From Dyadobacter sediminis (GTDB lineage Bacteria; Bacteroidota; Bacteroidia; Cytophagales; Spirosomataceae): 64,000 nucleotides of DNA. Position 1 is the first letter of the stretch, and each line of letters starts with the position of its first letter. Below are positions 44,336 to 52,888 of this stretch, one piece after another. The position numbers and the translations under genes were made by a program. The stretch is taken from assembly GCF_005860765.1 (NCBI RefSeq), contig NZ_VCEI01000011.1, forward strand, positions 1,279,819-1,343,818. The letters run 5' to 3'. Below the pieces are notes generated by a model. The model saw nothing but the letters and a program-made list of their open reading frames with translations, was not told where the DNA came from and did no database searches.

Positions 44336-45637
44336 ATGAAAATTGTTGAAATGGTAATGCCTCCGATGGGAGAAAGTATAATGGAATGCACCGTGCTCAA
44401 CCTGCTTAAAAAAACAGGTGAAACCGTGTCTGCAGACGATTCCGTACTGGAGGTTGCAACGGATAAAGTGGATACGGAAGTGCCGTGTCCTTTTAACGGC
44501 AAACTGACGGAATGGCTTGTAAAGGAAAATGATGTAGTTGCCATTGGCAGCGTTGTGGCACATTTTGAAGTAGAGGACGACGTTCCGGCATCCGACAAGC
44601 AACCTGCAGCCCCTGAAACGCAGGAAGAAATCCCTGATGCGGAAACCATGGCTGCCATGCTGGAAAATGACTTTCTGAAAGCCGTTGACAAAACTCCCGA
44701 GCCAGTTTCTGATCACGTGAAAAACGATCTGCAGGGAAATATTTTTTACTCACCGCTGGTTCTGAGCATTGCACGGGAAGAAAATATTTCTGCCAGCGAA
44801 CTTGCCGGCATTCCGGGAACCGGCGCCGAAAACCGCGTTACCAAGAATGATATTTTTGCTTTTATCAGTAACCGTAAAAGTACACCTGTAAAACCGGCAC
44901 CTTCCGCCGCCGTTTCGCTGAACGGCAGCAATGAAATCATTGAGATGGACCGCATGCGCAAAATGATTTCCCAACGCATGGTCGAGTCAAAAAGGATTTC
45001 AGCCCATGTTACTTCTTTTATAGAAACAGACATGACGCCTATTGTTAACTGGCGGGAACAGGTGAAGACGGAGTTCAGGAAACAAACGGGCGACAGCATT
45101 ACGTTCACGCCGATTTTGATTGAGGCCGTTGCCAAAGCAATCAGGGACTTTCCAATGATCAACATTTCGGTGGACGGTGAAAAGATCATCCGTAAAAATG
45201 ACATTAACATCGGCATGGCCGTCGCTTTGCCGGACGGGAACCTGATCGTTCCGGTCATTCACCATGCCGATCAGTACGATCTGCCCGGTCTCGCACGCAA
45301 AGTCAATGAACTCGCCAGAAGAGCAAGGGAAAACAAGCTGAAAGCGGATGATCTCGCCGGCGGTACTTATTCTGTTTCCAATATCGGTGCTTTTTCCAAT
45401 CTGATGGGAACGCCGGTTATTGTTCAGCCGCAGGTCGCGATTATGGCATTCGGTGCCATCAAAAAGAAACCGGCTGTGCTGGAAACCCCGCAAGGTGACC
45501 TGATCGGGATTCGCAGCATGATGTTCATTTCACATTCCTATGATCACCGCGTTGTGGACGGTTCCCTCGGCGGCATGTTTCTGAAAAGGGTCAACGATTA
45601 TCTGGAAAATTTTGACATTCACAGATCTTTAATCTGA
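44336..45637 (+). CDS. Dihydrolipoamide acyltransferase (E2) of a 2-oxo acid dehydrogenase
   Basis: 433 residues. The lipoyl domain (1-80) carries DKVDTE with lipoylated Lys44. A peripheral-subunit binding domain (about 140-175) reads SPLVLSIAREENISASELAGIPGTG. The catalytic domain (about 205-433) ends with the active-site SHSYDHRVVDGSLGG. It transfers acyl groups to CoA in a pyruvate, 2-oxoglutarate or branched-chain complex; no E1 or E3 gene is adjacent, so the complex cannot be named. The next gene's ATG overlaps its TGA (TGATG). Confidence 0.92.
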   Translation: MKIVEMVMPPMGESIMECTVLNLLKKTGETVSADDSVLEVATDKVDTEVPCPFNGKLTEWLVKENDVVAIGSVVAHFEVEDDVPASDKQPAAPETQEEIPDAETMAAMLENDFLKAVDKTPEPVSDHVKNDLQGNIFYSPLVLSIAREENISASELAGIPGTGAENRVTKNDIFAFISNRKSTPVKPAPSAAVSLNGSNEIIEMDRMRKMISQRMVESKRISAHVTSFIETDMTPIVNWREQVKTEFRKQTGDSITFTPILIEAVAKAIRDFPMINISVDGEKIIRKNDINIGMAVALPDGNLIVPVIHHADQYDLPGLARKVNELARRARENKLKADDLAGGTYSVSNIGAFSNLMGTPVIVQPQVAIMAFGAIKKKPAVLETPQGDLIGIRSMMFISHSYDHRVVDGSLGGMFLKRVNDYLENFDIHRSLI

Positions 45638-46170
45638 TGCTGAGACTTACTCTGGATATGGATGACGTGCTGGCTGACACCCACGAAAAGCTTGTGGAAA
45701 TCATTCTCAATGACTTCGCAACAATCCGTACCGAAAAAGAGTTAAAATCCAAACCGTTACGCGAGCTGCTGCATCCCAAGCAGCTTGCCAAGCTGCACAA
45801 GATCATGGATACGCCGGGTTTTTTTGCAGATATCAAAGTAAAGGAAGACGCAGTGGAAACGGTAGCACGGCTCTCGAAATTTTACGAGATATTCATCGCA
45901 ACCGCATGCATGGAATTTCCGACTTCTTTCCATGATAAATTTGAATGGCTGCACCGGCACTTTCCGTTTATTCCCTGGACCAATATTATTTTCTGCGGTT
46001 ACAAAAGCATTATCCAGTCTGATTATCTGATTGATGACCATGTACGGAACCTGACTTCATTCAAAGGCAAAGGCATTCTGTTTACAGCACCGCATAATCT
46101 TAAAGATACCTCTTTTCAACGTGTTTCAAGCTGGAAAGACGTTTCTGAACTTTTTCTCCCGATTTCATGA
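45637..46170 (+). CDS. 5'-nucleotidase, deoxy (pyrimidine), cytosolic type C (NT5C) family
   Basis: 177 residues of the HAD-fold NT5C family. The nucleophile motif is TLDMDDVLADTHEKL, the second motif IFIATACMEFPTSFHDKFEWL, and the acidic third motif SDYLIDDHVRNL. It should dephosphorylate (deoxy)nucleotides. It overlaps the E2 stop by one base and the response regulator start by four bases (ATGA), so the genes are translationally coupled. Confidence 0.87.
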   Translation: MLRLTLDMDDVLADTHEKLVEIILNDFATIRTEKELKSKPLRELLHPKQLAKLHKIMDTPGFFADIKVKEDAVETVARLSKFYEIFIATACMEFPTSFHDKFEWLHRHFPFIPWTNIIFCGYKSIIQSDYLIDDHVRNLTSFKGKGILFTAPHNLKDTSFQRVSSWKDVSELFLPIS

Positions 46171-46844
46171 AATTACTGCTGATCGAAGACGAGCCCAAAA
46201 CATTACAGTCTATTAAACAGGGACTTGAAGAAAATGGATACGAAGTGGACATTGCATATGACGGGCTGATCGGCAAGCAACTGGCTAAAAATAACACGTA
46301 TCAGCTCATCATCAGCGACATTATCATTCCCGGTATTAACGGCATTGAGCTTTGCAGGGAAATCCGCAGCTGGGGCGACGAGACGCCGATTCTGATGCTT
46401 ACTGCTCTGGGAACGACAGACGACAAGGTAACAGGACTGGATGCCGGTGCAGACGATTATCTTGTAAAACCTTTTGAATTCAAGGAACTTCTGGCCCGCG
46501 TGCGCGCCCTGACCAAACGCGGAACAACCGTTTCACATACGGCACAAGTTCTCCGTTTCGCCGATCTGGAAATTTCACTGGACGCCAAGACGGTTCACAG
46601 GTCCGGAAACAAAATCAATCTGACAGCAAGGGAATTCAACCTTCTGGTTTATCTCATCAGAAATCAGGGGCGCGTCATTTCCAAAGTCGAGATTGCGGAA
46701 CAGGTCTGGGATATCGGTTTCGACACAGGCACCAATGTGATTGAGGTTTATGTAAATTATCTTCGTAAAAAAATCGATAAAGATTATCCTGTCAAACTGA
46801 TCCATACGCAGTTTGGAATGGGTTATGTGCTTAAAATAGAGTAG
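46167..46844 (+). CDS. OmpR/PhoB family response regulator
   Basis: 225 residues. The receiver has Asp51 as phospho-acceptor in LIISDIIIPGINGIEL, with acidic residues near position 8, Thr79 and Lys101 (YLVKPFEF). The C-terminal winged helix reads INLTAREFNLLVYLIRNQGRVISKVEIAEQVW and IEVYVNYLRKKI. The histidine kinase gene starts one base after its stop, so they form a two-component system. The overlapping start with the nucleotidase gene suggests the whole E2-to-kinase string is one transcript. Confidence 0.93.
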   Translation: MKLLLIEDEPKTLQSIKQGLEENGYEVDIAYDGLIGKQLAKNNTYQLIISDIIIPGINGIELCREIRSWGDETPILMLTALGTTDDKVTGLDAGADDYLVKPFEFKELLARVRALTKRGTTVSHTAQVLRFADLEISLDAKTVHRSGNKINLTAREFNLLVYLIRNQGRVISKVEIAEQVWDIGFDTGTNVIEVYVNYLRKKIDKDYPVKLIHTQFGMGYVLKIE

Positions 46845-46845
46845 T

Positions 46846-48222
46846 ATGCAGATCCGCACCCGACTTACGGTCCAGTTTTCCCTGTTGGTGAGCGGGATTC
46901 TGCTGATTACGTTTCTGGCCATTTACTTTTTTTCTTACTATAACGTTACCGAAGATTTCTACGACCGCTTGCGTTCCAAGGCGAAGTCACAGGCCGAGCT
47001 GCTGCTGAAAGTCCCGCAGGTTAATACGGAAGTGCTCAAAGCACTGGATGAAACGAACCGCGATCTGATCTATGATGAAAACACATTCATCTTTGACGAA
47101 AAAAACCGTCTGATTTACAGTAATCTAACCAATGCGGACAAAAAATCCATTCATGTCTCCAATTACTGGCTGGACGAAATCCGGAAATCCGGACAAATCC
47201 GCTATAACGATGGCGATTACAAAGTTGTAGGGCTTTATTACAAATATCCTTTCAACCGGGCTGTCGTGATGCTCGGCGCCAAAGACTTGTACGGCCAGGC
47301 CAACCTTTCCAACCTGAGTACGCTGCTGACGGTCCTGTATTTCATTGTAACCATTATTGTGGCTATTGTTGGCTGGATCTTTTCCAAACGTGCATTAAGG
47401 CCCATTTCAAAAGTGATGAATGCAGTGGAAGGAATTCTGCCGCAAAAACTCGACACAAGACTGGAAGTTCCGAATCAGAAGGACGAAATCGGCCGGTTAA
47501 CCACAACTTTCAACAAGCTGCTTGACCGAATTGAAACGGCTTTTCAAATGCAGAAAATCTTTGTCGCCAATGTTTCGCATGAACTGAAAAATCCTCTAAC
47601 AAAAATCAGGTCGCAGCTGGAAGTAAGTATGCTCAAAGAGCGTAATACAGCGGATTATCAACTGACGATCCAGTCGGTACTGGAAGATATCCAGGAACTT
47701 GCGCAATTGTCAAATACTTTGCTCGAACTTGCCAAAGTCAGCGAAGACCAGCGTGATCTGCTGACGGAAACCGTGCGTGTGGATGACCTTATTCTGGATT
47801 GCCGGCAAAATCTGGCGCAGGCCAACCCGAATTACAACATCCTCCTGAACTTTGACGAACTGCCCGAAGACGATACATGGCTTGAAATAACCGGAAACTC
47901 CACTTTGCTGAAAACGGCATTCATCAATCTGATGGACAATGCGTGTAAATTTTCGGATAACAATACGGTAAGTGTCAGTTTGCAGTCGTCTGGAAACTCG
48001 TTAAAACTTCGTTTTTCGGACAACGGCAAAGGCATTCCGAGTGAAGACCAGAACCTGGTTTTTCAACCCTTTTACAGAAGCGATAACACGGCCAACATCA
48101 AAGGTTACGGAATCGGGCTTTCATTGGTGGAGCGGATCGTCAAACTGCATAACGGAACCGTAACGATTAACAGCAATCAGCCGAAAGGCACTACTTTTCT
48201 GGTCACATTTTCCCGGCTCTAA
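46846..48222 (+). CDS. HAMP-domain sensor histidine kinase
   Basis: 458 residues. Two membrane helices (about 12-32 and 155-178) flank a periplasmic sensor of roughly 120 residues. A HAMP linker follows, then the HisKA box FVANVSHELKNPLTKIRSQLE with His245, and the HATPase motifs NLMDNACKFS, FSDNGKGIPSEDQ and GYGIGLSLVERIVKLHNG. It should autophosphorylate and pass phosphate to the adjacent OmpR-type regulator. The signal sensed is unknown. Confidence 0.93.
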   Translation: MQIRTRLTVQFSLLVSGILLITFLAIYFFSYYNVTEDFYDRLRSKAKSQAELLLKVPQVNTEVLKALDETNRDLIYDENTFIFDEKNRLIYSNLTNADKKSIHVSNYWLDEIRKSGQIRYNDGDYKVVGLYYKYPFNRAVVMLGAKDLYGQANLSNLSTLLTVLYFIVTIIVAIVGWIFSKRALRPISKVMNAVEGILPQKLDTRLEVPNQKDEIGRLTTTFNKLLDRIETAFQMQKIFVANVSHELKNPLTKIRSQLEVSMLKERNTADYQLTIQSVLEDIQELAQLSNTLLELAKVSEDQRDLLTETVRVDDLILDCRQNLAQANPNYNILLNFDELPEDDTWLEITGNSTLLKTAFINLMDNACKFSDNNTVSVSLQSSGNSLKLRFSDNGKGIPSEDQNLVFQPFYRSDNTANIKGYGIGLSLVERIVKLHNGTVTINSNQPKGTTFLVTFSRL

Positions 48223-48340
48223 GTAAATTCTAACTTTGTATTAACCTCATTTTAAGTATTGTAATTTTACTTTGTATGGTAAGCAGCGCATGTGTTGCAA
48301 AAGACTTTAAGAGATTTCATTTTTTGTGGTGTTAATAAGC

Positions 48341-48380
48341 AAACTTGGCAGGTGTTTCTCACATCTGCCAAAGTTTTTTA
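48341..48380 (+). terminator. Terminator after the two-component operon
   Basis: AAACTT-GGCAGGTG pairs with CACATCTGCC-AAAGTTT across a short loop, with one bulge, and T6 follows. It lies about 120 bases after the kinase stop. The rest of 48223-48528 is A/T-rich with two further small hairpins. Confidence 0.65.
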
Positions 48381-48473
48381 CAGGGTATATCCAATTGTAT
48401 GGAACAGCTGGTCTAATTAAAATTTTGTTTGCAGCAAAAGCCTTTTTTAACATCGGAACAAAAATCCGATCAT

Positions 48474-48512
48474 AAAAAAACCCTTCGATTATCAGATGAT
48501 CGAAGGGTTTTT
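48474..48512. terminator. Bidirectional terminator near the desaturase gene
   Basis: AAAAACCCTTCGAT pairs with ATCGAAGGGTTTTT (14 bp) across a 9-base loop. The T run on the minus strand suits the end of the desaturase gene, whose stop is 17 bases away. Confidence 0.8.
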
Positions 48513-48528
48513 CGCAGGAAGTTATATA

Positions 48529-49275
48529 TTAATGCTTCTTTCGGATTTCAATAATTTTAAGCTTGTTCAGCAACTTGATGACCGGATAAGTCGGGTCCAC
48601 TTCAAACCATTTTGCACCGAAATTGATGGAATTAGGCTTTTTATGATGATTGTTCTGGAAAAGCTCGCCCATCATCAGAAAGTCAAAAATCAGCGAATTC
48701 TTGGATTTGTCGTCATTATCGAAGTTCTGATAACCGTATTTATGGCCACTCCAGTTTACGATAGCACCGTGAATCGGGCCCATCAGAAAATGGATCGGAA
48801 GCAGAAAGAAAAATGCCCAGTGCATATCCAGATAAATATACGCAAGCACATAGAATGCAAGATAAAGCAAAGCCCATCCCGCTCTTGAAAACCATGAATC
48901 GCCCAGTTTTTCAATAAATCGCCATTCCGGATAATTTCTTTCAAACTGTGATTCAATCGCTCTTTTCCGGTTCAGAACGGCATTATAAATATTCTTGGTT
49001 TCCCACATCATGGTAAAAACGTTTTTTGTATGATGCGGTGAATGCGGGTCACGTTCGGTGTCGCTGAAAGCATGGTGCATGCGGTGCAAAATCGCGTATG
49101 CTCTCGGGCTCAGATAGGAAGAACCTTGCGAAAGATAAGTAAGAAGGTAAAAAAACCGCTCCCAAGGTTTGCTCATTATGAACATTTTATGAGCGGAATA
49201 ACGATGAAGGAAAAAAGTTTGACAGAAAAGGGATAAATACCAGTGTAAAAAAAATACAGCAAGAACTATATACAT
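48529..49275 (-). CDS. Acyl-CoA/fatty acid desaturase
   Basis: 248 residues with about four membrane helices and the three His boxes of membrane desaturases: HRYSAH near the start, HRMHH with DPHSPH after it, and QNNHHKKP near the end. The di-iron enzyme introduces a double bond into acyl chains, normally delta-9, and adjusts membrane fluidity. It is short compared with animal desaturases but normal for this bacterial group. Confidence 0.9.
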   Translation of the reverse strand: MYIVLAVFFLHWYLSLFCQTFFLHRYSAHKMFIMSKPWERFFYLLTYLSQGSSYLSPRAYAILHRMHHAFSDTERDPHSPHHTKNVFTMMWETKNIYNAVLNRKRAIESQFERNYPEWRFIEKLGDSWFSRAGWALLYLAFYVLAYIYLDMHWAFFFLLPIHFLMGPIHGAIVNWSGHKYGYQNFDNDDKSKNSLIFDFLMMGELFQNNHHKKPNSINFGAKWFEVDPTYPVIKLLNKLKIIEIRKKH

Positions 49276-49420
49276 ATGCGGATGAAATTTTAGGATATTA
49301 AACTTTGTACAAAAGTAAGTGTATGCGGTCAGAAAAACGAAAGAAGGAAAGCCAATTTGTAATATATTTATAATCTGACTGCATTTATTTTTTTATTTAA
49401 AACACTGAACCGCAATCGGA

Positions 49421-50095
49421 TTACAATATCATAAACGCATAGCTCAGAAGATTAGCGCCCATCTGCAATGCTTTTCTGCGCATTTCCTCCGGATCGCCAT
49501 AAACGCTCTGATCTTCCCAGCCGTTTCCAAGATCGGTTTCGTAGCTGTAATAGCAAACCAGCCGTCCCTGCCAGATCAGCCCGAAGCCTTGTGGCTGCTT
49601 GCCGTCATGCTCATGTACTTTCGGAAGCCCTTCCTGAAAATTGTATTTGATATGATAAACCTGATGATCATACGGCAGTTCCACAAACGACAATTCGGGA
49701 AATACTTTTTTCATTTCCCGGCGAATGAATTGATCCAAACCATAATTGTCATCAATATGCAGAAATCCGCCGGATAACAGGTAATTACGCAGGTTCTGAG
49801 CCTCGGCATCGGTAAAAACCACATTGCCGTGCCCCGTCATGTGAACGAACGGATACGTAAAAATATCCGGACTTCCGACTTCCACAACATCTTCAACCGG
49901 ATTGATATTCATTTTTAGTTCTGAATTGCAAAAACGGATCAGATTGGGAAGCGAAGTTTTATTGGCATACCAGTCACCGCCGCCGCCGTATTTCAGCTTG
50001 GCAATTTTAAGCGAAGACTGCGCATTCGCACTTTGTAAAATGCCTGTTACTGCGATAAGAAAAATAAATGTTATAGCAGAAAATGATCGGAGCAT
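49421..50095 (-). CDS. DUF4159 family secreted protein
   Basis: 224 residues with a signal peptide (ITFIFLIAVTGILQSANAQ). DUF4159 is recognised by IAKLKYGGGGDWYANKTSLPNL, YPFVHMTGHGNVVFTDAEAQNLRNYLLSGGFLHIDDNYG and QGFGLIWQGRLVCYYSYETDLGNGWED. The fold resembles a glutamine amidotransferase-like domain; function unknown. It follows rsmE by 12 bases and is probably co-transcribed with it. Confidence 0.9.
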   Translation of the reverse strand: MLRSFSAITFIFLIAVTGILQSANAQSSLKIAKLKYGGGGDWYANKTSLPNLIRFCNSELKMNINPVEDVVEVGSPDIFTYPFVHMTGHGNVVFTDAEAQNLRNYLLSGGFLHIDDNYGLDQFIRREMKKVFPELSFVELPYDHQVYHIKYNFQEGLPKVHEHDGKQPQGFGLIWQGRLVCYYSYETDLGNGWEDQSVYGDPEEMRRKALQMGANLLSYAFMIL

Positions 50096-50107
50096 AAAAA
50101 TTCAGGT

Positions 50108-50818
50108 TTAATTTAAAATCTGCGCCAGATTGATTGCGTGGCAGCCGGCAATGGCAGCAGTTTCCGTCCGTAATCTGGTCGGCCCGAGTGAAACGGTTGA
50201 AAAGCCGTTTTCCATGGCAAAGGCAATTTCCTTTTCGCTGAAATCACCTTCGGGACCAATAAGCAAAGACGTGCTGCTGTCCTTTCTAACCTTACTAAAA
50301 ACGTGTTCCACGGTATTCTGATCCGGAACATAGGCAATCAGTTTTACATCTTCCTGCCTGCTTCTGATAAACGAATCATATTTGTTATTTACTGTGATCT
50401 CGGGAAGATAAAATTGCTGCGACTGTTTCATGGCGGCAGCCGCAATGCGGTTCAGTCTGTTCAGGTTTACAACGCGGTTCAGCGTTTCCGGATTGGTATG
50501 TTCCGTAATCAGGAAGTCAATGCGTTCTACGCCTATTTCCGTCATTTTTTCCACCATCCATTCATTTCGTTCCGCTTTTCGCGTCGGAGCAATCGCAATG
50601 TGTACGGCAAAGCTTCTTCTCGGGATCATTTCCGATCCGATCACTTCATAACCTGCTTTATTCTTGTGCATATTCAGAACACATTTCTGAAGCAGTCCTT
50701 TTCCGTCCGTGACATGAATGATATCACCCGAATTAAGCCTCAGAACTTTTGAACTGTGCCTTGTTTCCTCTTCGTCCAGTTCATAAAGATTTTTGTTTGG
50801 CTGATAGAATAAATGCAT
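50108..50818 (-). CDS. rsmE: 16S rRNA (uracil(1498)-N(3))-methyltransferase
   Basis: 236 residues from ATG 50818 (MHLFYQPN, the usual family start); a longer frame from 50854 is unlikely. RsmE features are EEETRHSSKVLRLNSGDIIHVTDGKG, IAPTRKAERNEWMVEKMTEIGVERI, and the SPOUT knot IGPEGDFSEKEIAFA with LGPTRLRTETAAIA. It methylates U1498 of 16S rRNA with S-adenosylmethionine. Confidence 0.94.
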   Translation of the reverse strand: MHLFYQPNKNLYELDEEETRHSSKVLRLNSGDIIHVTDGKGLLQKCVLNMHKNKAGYEVIGSEMIPRRSFAVHIAIAPTRKAERNEWMVEKMTEIGVERIDFLITEHTNPETLNRVVNLNRLNRIAAAAMKQSQQFYLPEITVNNKYDSFIRSRQEDVKLIAYVPDQNTVEHVFSKVRKDSSTSLLIGPEGDFSEKEIAFAMENGFSTVSLGPTRLRTETAAIAGCHAINLAQILN

Positions 50819-51139
50819 ATGAAAGTAGTAATAATTTAATGCAACTAAGAACAATCTTTAATCAAAAATAGGGAATAATAAAAGCGGTCGTCAAACTATC
50901 CTCTCAGAATTACTTAAATTCCAAAAATGCAGGCTTTCAAGCACATTTCTACAACTAATTTCAACAAAAAAGCGCTGCAATTAAAATATTGTCAATAAAC
51001 GCACAGATGCGCAATCTAGGATTTTTTGGCATTTGAGAGTTCAAAACCCGGGATTATTAAAATAATACAGATTTTAATGCAAATACTGATATACTCCTAA
51101 TATTATTCTGCATAAAGTGAATTTTTCTTATTATTTGTT

Positions 51140-51169
51140 TTTGGGAAATACATTTTTACATTAATATTG
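51140..51169 (+). promoter_or_regulatory. Candidate Bacteroidota-type promoter of the GSII gene
   Basis: TTTG (51140-51143) and TAATATTG (51162-51169) are 18 bases apart, near the -33 TTTG and -7 TAnnTTTG consensus with one mismatch, and lie 41 bases upstream of the glutamine synthetase ATG. The rest of 50855-51210 is A/T-rich and shows nothing else I can name. Confidence 0.35.
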
Positions 51170-51210
51170 TGCCGTTATAAATATTCGTCACCACTTTATT
51201 TAGTACTGTT

Positions 51211-52221
51211 ATGTCAAAATCCAAGCTGGAATATATTTGGTTGGATGGCTATAAGCCGACCCAAAGTTTACGCAGCAAAACCAAAATTGAAAATGATTTC
51301 AGTGGCAAACTGGAAGATTGCGGAATGTGGTCGTTTGATGGTTCATCCACTGAACAAGCTCCTGGTGGTTCTTCAGACTGTTTGCTAAAACCTGTTTACA
51401 TTATTCCGGATCCGCAACGCAAAAACGGCTATCTGGTAATGTGCGAAGTATTGAATGCCGACGGAACTCCGCATGAATCCAACGGCCGTGCAACAATCGA
51501 AGATGATGATAATGATTTCTGGTTTGGTTTCGAACAGGAATATTTCCTTTGGGATGTTGAAACCAACAAACCGCTTGGTTTCCCTGTGAACGGATATCCG
51601 GCTCCACAAGGCCCTTACTATTGCTCAGTGGGTGCTAAAAACGCATTTGGACGTGATATAATTGAAGAACATCTTGACGCTTGTCTGGAAGCCGGCCTGA
51701 ATGTGGAAGGTATCAACGCAGAAGTTGCTGCCGGACAGTGGGAATTCCAGATTTTCGCAAAAGGTGCACAAGAAGCAGGTGACCAGATCTGGCTTGGACG
51801 TTATCTGCTCGAAAGAATCGGTGAAAAATACGGTGTTTCAATCAACTGGCATGCAAAACCGCTTGGAGCACTTGACTGGAACGGAAGCGGCATGCACGCC
51901 AACTTCTCGAATTCAGCATTGAGAACCGCAGGAAGCAAGGAGGTATTTGATAAAGTTTGCGAATCTTTCCGCCCGGTTGTAAAGGAACATATTGAAGTTT
52001 ATGGTGCTGATAACCATTTGCGTCTGACCGGAAAACATGAAACGGCAAGTATTCATGATTTCAGCTACGGCGTTTCTGACCGCGGTGCATCCATTCGTAT
52101 ACCCGTAACAGTTCCTGCAAAAGGATGGAACGGCTACCTTGAAGACCGTCGTCCGAACTCTGCTGCCGATCCTTATAAAGTAGCAGCGCGTATTATCAAA
52201 ACCGTAAAATCTGCTTTGTAA
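51211..52221 (+). CDS. Glutamine synthetase, type II (eukaryotic-like)
   Basis: 336 residues, the length of GSII enzymes. The beta-grasp start is KLEYIWLDGYKPTQSLRSKTK, and the metal and ATP regions are FGFEQEYFLWD, GINAEVAAGQWEFQIF, NGSGMHANFSN and RPNSAADPYKVAARIIKT. It makes glutamine from glutamate and ammonia with ATP. Within 7 kb lie a GSIII and an ammonium transporter, so this is a nitrogen-assimilation neighbourhood. It ends at a perfect palindromic terminator. Confidence 0.93.
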   Translation: MSKSKLEYIWLDGYKPTQSLRSKTKIENDFSGKLEDCGMWSFDGSSTEQAPGGSSDCLLKPVYIIPDPQRKNGYLVMCEVLNADGTPHESNGRATIEDDDNDFWFGFEQEYFLWDVETNKPLGFPVNGYPAPQGPYYCSVGAKNAFGRDIIEEHLDACLEAGLNVEGINAEVAAGQWEFQIFAKGAQEAGDQIWLGRYLLERIGEKYGVSINWHAKPLGALDWNGSGMHANFSNSALRTAGSKEVFDKVCESFRPVVKEHIEVYGADNHLRLTGKHETASIHDFSYGVSDRGASIRIPVTVPAKGWNGYLEDRRPNSAADPYKVAARIIKTVKSAL

Positions 52222-52239
52222 TACAGGTTTTAAGATATA

Positions 52240-52277
52240 CTACAAAAAAAGCCACGCTAGCGTGGCTTTTTTTGTAG
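52240..52277. terminator. Bidirectional terminator, 38-base perfect palindrome
   Basis: CTACAAAAAAAGCCACGCT is followed directly by its exact complement, giving an 18-19 bp stem with T7 in both directions. It separates the GSII gene from the convergent acidic-protein gene. Confidence 0.9.
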
Positions 52278-52294
52278 CTCCAATCATTTTATGA

Positions 52295-52849
52295 TCAATC
52301 TTCTTCTTCGCTTCCGGAAAAAGAATACAAGGTCGGATCAAGCTGTAATCTGCCGGTGTTGAAACGGAGAATGAAATCATTGATCACTTTCTCGTTGATC
52401 TCGGTTTTGTTCAATCCGACTTCCAGCCCGACACCGTATTCAAATTCGTCGTCCACTTCAACGTGCTCACGAACGGTAATTTCTTCGTTTTCTTCGATTT
52501 CTTCGATGAATTCGGTCAGCAGCAATTCCGCTTCTTCATCGTCTTCCTCGCTGATATTCTCGTTTCCGGTTCTTTCGTCCCTGGATATATAGCCAGGAAT
52601 TTCCTTTTGCACCCTTTCCAGCGCCGCGTCATAAACCAGCGTAGAATGATGCAGCCTTAATGTATAGATGAGAGCGTCATAGATAACTTCCTTTTCCTTG
52701 TAAAAACCGACAAACTGAACATGCGCGTGTTCGCTGTTTTCATCTTCTTCCTCTTCCAGCTCGTCATCAACATAAATAAAGTTCAACCGCTCAGCCTTAC
52801 ATTCGTTTTTAAGCTGGGCAATTTCTTCTGGATCAAATCCCGGATTCAT
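52295..52849 (-). CDS. Highly acidic hypothetical protein
   Basis: 184 residues, strongly acidic, with runs such as DDELEEEEDENSE, SEEDDEEAELL and EEIEENEEI and the end SGSEEED. No signal peptide or membrane span. The less acidic parts (VGFYKEKEVIYDALIYTLRLHHSTLVYDAALERV and LEVGLNKTEINEKVINDFILRFN) look folded. I do not recognise a named family. It ends 39 bases before the GSIII stop region's own gene begins downstream on the map, and the two lie in the same direction, GSIII being to the right. Confidence 0.65.
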   Translation of the reverse strand: MNPGFDPEEIAQLKNECKAERLNFIYVDDELEEEEDENSEHAHVQFVGFYKEKEVIYDALIYTLRLHHSTLVYDAALERVQKEIPGYISRDERTGNENISEEDDEEAELLLTEFIEEIEENEEITVREHVEVDDEFEYGVGLEVGLNKTEINEKVINDFILRFNTGRLQLDPTLYSFSGSEEED

Positions 52850-52888
52850 AATCGTTGTTATAGTTTGTTTTAAAGAATCTCTGCAAAA

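Noticed and set aside
48275..48334. 19-codon ORF after the histidine kinase gene
   Set aside because: Too short, with no partner gene downstream on the same strand; likely chance.
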